The notes beneath the pieces were generated by a model. It searched no databases and had not been told where the DNA came from. It saw only the letters and a program-made list of their open reading frames with translations. Shown here one piece after another: positions 60,189 through 64,000 of a DNA stretch of 64,000 bases (positions are counted from its first letter, which is position 1; each line of letters opens with the position of its first letter). The DNA is from Pholiota molesta (lineage: Eukaryota; Basidiomycota; Agaricomycetes; Agaricales; Strophariaceae). Both the position numbers and the translations under genes were made by a program. Where the stretch lies: positions 1,240,001 to 1,304,000 of the forward strand of contig JACGCK010000002.1 of assembly GCA_014925825.1 (NCBI GenBank), read 5' to 3'.

Positions 60189-61181
60189 ATGTCACCTCGT
60201 CCCATCCTCAAGCACTTCCCTCCGCATGCTTTGTCTCTCGATCCTGACTCGAGCGAGGAATACACATCCTGTCCTGATCTCTTCACTCCTTATACAGGAG
60301 CTCTACCCTTCTCATCGTCTCGCCATATCCCGCCCCTAGACTCACCCCATGTCCACTTCCCGCCTACACCAATCTTGACGAAGATGGGCATGACCCATTC
60401 ATCGTATTCATACGATCGCCACCCAATTGAAGTCCAGCCCAATTCTTTGGCGCTCCCGCAAAGGGGTGCACGCGAAGTCGATGAACCCGTGGACGGCTCT
60501 GAAATGCGGTCCCCGATGAGCTGTGACGATGGATATTTCCGGCCATCTGAACATCTGCATGCCATCCCGGACGTGGAATCGTTAGCGTCGAACAGCAAAT
60601 CAATACCTTTCGAATCGGGGAATGGTGCTGCCAGTTCACACTCTGTGGAAACGATCCCTTTCGAGAATATCCAGAACCATTCGCGTAACTTCGGCGACGT
60701 TTATGGTCACAATACCCATCCCACCCTCGTTCGAGATCCGTCGACCGAATCCCTCGCGGAACAATACGGCTCCCAACCCACCAACGAACTATCTGCATCC
60801 ATATCGATCTCCATTCATTTCTCCCGCCTGTCCGATTCGTCCCATTCATCTCCGTCGGAGTTGACACGGAAAAGAGACCCTGACGAGTGCCACTTCGAGC
60901 ACAGAAAGAAACCCAGGACACGGAGAAAGCATTCTCCGACAAAGCCCAGGTTTTTGGATGAAGACACGATCACGGAACTCGACGAGCGCACGAGCTCACC
61001 GAGTACAATCCTCTCGAGTCCTGCTCGTAATGGGTATGATCTCGGCCTTGGACGTGTTTTGAATCGGACAAAACATAGTATGGATAGTATCATGAACGAG
61101 TCGAGCAGTAGTTCTGCATGTGGTACAAATTTTGCTGGTTTTTGCGATCCTGGGTTGGAAGGTTGTCTTGGTGGGTTTTAA
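60189..61181 (+). CDS. Single-exon disordered protein, paralogue B of a pair (SPHVHFPP family)
   Basis: 330 residues, no introns; function unknown. Start MSPRPILKHFPPHALSLDPD at 60189. The N-terminal module shared with the gene at 55758 reads PILKHFPPHALSLDP, LDSPHVHFPPTPILTKMG, HSSYSYDRHPIEVQPNSLAL, PQRGAREVDEPVDGSE. The rest is Ser-rich and disordered, with a basic, NLS-like KKPRTRRKHSPTKPRF, and ends FAGFCDPGLEGCLGGF. It lacks the C-terminal half of paralogue A. A nuclear or kinase-regulated role is only a guess from composition. Confidence 0.82.
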   Translation: MSPRPILKHFPPHALSLDPDSSEEYTSCPDLFTPYTGALPFSSSRHIPPLDSPHVHFPPTPILTKMGMTHSSYSYDRHPIEVQPNSLALPQRGAREVDEPVDGSEMRSPMSCDDGYFRPSEHLHAIPDVESLASNSKSIPFESGNGAASSHSVETIPFENIQNHSRNFGDVYGHNTHPTLVRDPSTESLAEQYGSQPTNELSASISISIHFSRLSDSSHSSPSELTRKRDPDECHFEHRKKPRTRRKHSPTKPRFLDEDTITELDERTSSPSTILSSPARNGYDLGLGRVLNRTKHSMDSIMNESSSSSACGTNFAGFCDPGLEGCLGGF

Positions 61182-61540
61182 CTTTATTTAGAGGTACTGC
61201 TTCGTAGGTTTTGCGTGCAAGTACATCTCTTGTAATTATATGTGCTAAAAATAGAATGCTATGCATGATGTCAGGGCGAAATTGTGTATACTGAACGAAA
61301 GTACAGCACAAGACATCACCTTAGAGCACCCATTGGAACGCAGCTTCGCGACGAAAATCCACGTGGGGTTTTACCAGCTCGAAGAAGCAAGGAGATTGGT
61401 CAATATCATATGTTAATGACGCACTTAGTGCGTACTACCTCACTTCCTGCTGGTCGACTTGAGGCATTTCCGGAATTTTATACAATAAATTGTCACAGTC
61501 AGGCTATCTAAATTCTGTAATTCTAACGTAGAAACGTCAC
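61182..61540. other. Convergent intergenic region
   Basis: 3' UTRs of paralogue B and of the small gene at 61541. No coding sequence recognised. Confidence 0.55.
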
Positions 61541-61964
61541 CTAGTCCATTTTCTTTTTGAGATATTCTTCTTCGTCTCTTTGTATTTCGGCATCTATCTT
61601 GGCTCCTCGCGATGGCTCGTTTCCGTGTGCACGGGCTGGTGCGGTAGGGTTCGACACACCACTGTTATTCGAATCCTCCTCGTTACTATGCTTCTCTGCC
61701 GCTGCTAATTTGTTCGCCAGGGTACGGTCGCCTCTAATGAAATCTATGAGCGTTGGATTAGCTGCGAATGCGAAAAGATACGACGAGGGTCCTACTTTGA
61801 GTCAATATCAAGATGAGCATGAGCTGGAGCGGCCTCGAATCGAGAGGGTGACTGGTTTCCCCTTTTCTCGACGCCTGGAAACCTTTCAAAGCTGTCCAAA
61901 TTTTTGAGTTGTTGAGAAATCTTTGATATAGAGGAATTAATGGACAGGGCTAACTTTTCTGACA
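61541..61964 (-). CDS. Small two-exon gene, charged protein of unknown family
   Basis: Start at 61964: MSEKLALSINSSISKISQQL then KNLDSFERFPGVEKRG. The last exon, in another frame, reads SSYLFAFAANPTLIDFIRGD, RTLANKLAAAEKHSNEEDSN, a Pro/Gly/Asn-rich linker, and the charged end DAEIQRDEEEYLKKKMD with TAG at 61541-61543. Both parts look coding and lie where one intron would join them. The acceptor is probably around 61787-61796 (CTCAAAG or AAAGTAG). The donor is uncertain (GTTTCC, GTCGAG or GTCACC candidates). Estimated 85-115 residues. Easily missed by automated calling because no frame is long. Confidence 0.5.
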
Positions 61965-62599
61965 TGGTTGCTACTGGGTGGACGTTTGTTTTGTTTGTGT
62001 TGTTGGAAAGAAAAGTGGTAGTGGTCGTGGTTGTGAAAACGTATAAAGTCAGAATCTGGTTGAAAATCGCACCAGTGAAGACCTTTATAAGCGCGGAGGC
62101 ACCTACATGACGTCAAATTCTAATATAGGAGTTTTGCGTCAGTCGGTGATTTAGACTTGGCATTCCAATACAATACTCTGCTGCCAAATACAATACTCTG
62201 TGGCAGCTTAGTTGGATATATGAAAGATGTTTCAAGCTAAGCCATGAATGGCACAAAATATGTGTAAAGGATATATACACGAGAGGTATAGATCAATAGA
62301 TTAGATGGTATCATGAAGCGAAACGAGTTTAAAGAGTGTACACTATGCATTGACAGTGATATATAAAGGATCGGAAGGGACCGCGATCCCACAAAAGCGA
62401 CCGTGGAGAAGAACACATACATATTATCCCGAAAACGAGCGGCGAATTGACAGACAAAGAGTGTGACTATCTGATTGTACCCGGTAGTCCCTTGCAGCCT
62501 GCGCAAGGACTAGATCGTAAAACATTTCGAACTTATCGAGCGTTAGTGATATGAAGTTGGGACAGAAAAGCTGAGTAGGATGAGGGAGAATCCAGGCGT
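61965..62599. other. Intergenic region with the promoter of the small gene
   Basis: No coding sequence recognised. A minus-strand TATA element is listed separately. Confidence 0.5.
62083..62091 (-). promoter_or_regulatory. TATA box of the small two-exon gene
   Basis: CTTATAAAG on the minus strand, about 120 bases upstream of the ATG at 61964. It supports the existence of a gene there. Confidence 0.45.
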
Positions 62600-64000
62600 T
62601 TACTGGACTCTAATGTCCTTTTTCTTTTGCATATAGTGCCAGAACTTCTTGAGATCGCCAATGAGTGCGATAGGTATGACGAGGACCATGATGGGGAGAG
62701 CAAGCTCCCAGAAGCTGAAAAATGATGGGGTGGGTCAGTGGTATTGGCGAAGAGACGATAATGTTTACGAACAAGAGGTCGGAGCGGCGTAGGGACCACA
62801 TGGAGTCGAAGTTCATACCCTGTGAAGAGATAAAAAATTAGTTGCTATAAATTAACTCTTCGTGCAACTTACGAAATATCCAGTAAGGACAGTCAGAGGG
62901 AGGAATACGATTGTCGCAATCGTCAGTCGCCGCCTGAACATCAATGGTTAATCTACTAGGGCGATGTATAATATGGAATAGTGGCTCACATAACCTCGTT
63001 CATCTCGTAAGATGCAATCTAAAAAATCAAGAGAGTTGGTTAGGAACAGTTGAAAAGACTATGAAGGGAACTGACATTGAAACTGTAGTTGATCAAGTTA
63101 TCTGCGATACCAGCGAACATATCCAAGCTTGTTAGAATATATTCCATATGGTCGAAGACATCCGCCTGTAACAGCGATCAGACATTGTCAGAATTGTGGT
63201 CCTTGTAAAACACACCAGATAGATCTTGGCTTTGTGGCTCATAAATCCAACAATCCTGACGTCCTTGTTTGCAGGGTCGGAGGTGTCGATGAGAGCGGCA
63301 CATCGATCCACATCATATCGTCGTAAAGCGAAGACCATGGTCTTGATAGGGTCAAGAGTACGCTTATGCAAAATGAGGTCTCCAGAAAGAATATGTACTG
63401 ACGGAACATCAAGCTAATTTAGAAAAAAAGAGCAAATACAGAAGATGGAAGATTAACTCACATTCTCTCACAGTTCGCATGTTAGGCCGAAGGAGAATCT
63501 GAAGCTCGTATTTGTGGATTTTGGAATGATATCTGTCAATAACCTGAATGGCGTTATCAACGACTTCAAAATAGATATATCAGTCTGTGTCTTTCGTAGC
63601 GGTAGAAGGGGCGTACTGAGATCAAGGAGAGCATGAATGAGGAGTGATGGATCAGCCGATTTCCTCAGCACGGTGTCTCTACTTTTCAGACGATAAGAAA
63701 TAGGGAGGGTGAAGTTCAGATTTGGCATTGAACGGATAGAAATGACAGTCCCTAGATAGAAGGTCACAATTAGAAGGCAGGTATGGCAACGAGGAAACGA
63801 AACCTGCCATCTCGGAACAAGAAGAAAAACATGGGTGATACAGCGACATTAACTCTGGAGCCCTATATAACATATGTGATTAGCACTGTATCTTCAAAAT
63901 ATCAAGGTATTTCTGAGTAAAACCTTTTTCAAGGTCTCGACGGCGGCTTCGTCCTCCTTGCGTTCTACACTTTGCGCCTGCAACTAACAATAATTGATCC
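62600..64000 (-). CDS. CorA-family Mg2+ transporter, MNR2/ALR type (5' end outside the window)
   Basis: Pentameric magnesium channel of plasma or vacuolar membrane. The visible exons read VERKEDEAAVETLKKGSRVN, VAVSPMFFFLFRDGTVISIR, SRDTVLRKSADPSLLIHALL, VVDNAIQVIDRYHSKIHKYE and LHKRTLDPIKTMVFALRRYD. Then ADVFDHMEYILTSLDMFAGI and MRRLTIATIVFLPLTVLTGY lead into FGMNFDSMW, the essential GMN loop after the first membrane helix. FWELALPIMVLVIPIALIGD is the second helix. The C-terminus is KKFWHYMQKKKDIRVQ, TAA at 62600-62602. GMN and both helices are intact. Introns are short and regular. The cytosolic N-terminal domain is cut by the window edge. Confidence 0.9.

Overview
The window is nuclear DNA of a filamentous basidiomycete, most likely an Agaricomycete (wood-rot or litter type). 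Genes are cut by many GT-AG introns of about 50-60 bases, with branch sites such as CTAAC or CTGAC. The gene content also fits: a secreted A1 aspartic protease, a DUF6533 membrane protein, a copper amine oxidase and an NRPS-like adenylate-forming reductase. Genus and species cannot be fixed from the sequence. No tRNA, rRNA or CRISPR array was recognised.

Layout, left to right. 1-574: tail of a low-complexity gene (+). 1648-3407: secreted aspartic protease (-). 6401-8337: DUF89/ARMT1-type damage-control phosphatase (-). 9777-14626: long coiled-coil protein (+). 14963-19198: Lgl/Sro7/tomosyn-type exocytosis regulator with a C-terminal R-SNARE-like stretch (+). 19344-24618: two broken genes read leftward, a SnoaL/NTF2-like gene and an adenylate-forming reductase. 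25900-27370: an old, internally deleted second copy of that block. 28354-30432: DUF6533 seven-TM-like protein (+). 31449-32201: small Pro/Ser-rich protein (-). 32831-35137: single-exon unknown protein (+). 35317-38170: copper amine oxidase (-). 39675-45543: condensin subunit SMC4 (+). 46027-49634: DUF726 alpha/beta-hydrolase protein (+). 50133-50823: SRP14 (-). 51004-51814: single-pass secretory-pathway membrane protein (+). 51970-53129: short-chain dehydrogenase (-). 55758-57101 and 60189-61181: two single-exon paralogues (+) flanking a MITE with 210-bp terminal inverted repeats (57570-58500). 61541-61964: small gene (-). 62600-64000: CorA/MNR2-type Mg2+ transporter (-, 5' end outside the window).

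Most genes are unrelated housekeeping neighbours: chromosome condensation (SMC4), ER targeting (SRP14), exocytosis (Lgl), metabolite repair (ARMT1) and ion transport (CorA). The accessory material is concentrated in two places. The first is the duplicated reductase/SnoaL block at 19.3-27.4 kb, which looks like a decayed small biosynthetic locus. The second is the 55.7-61.2 kb stretch with the paralogue pair and the MITE. The reductase/SnoaL block carries an unusual cluster of apparent single-base deletions. That means either pseudogenisation or a poorly polished assembly patch, and read-level data would decide.
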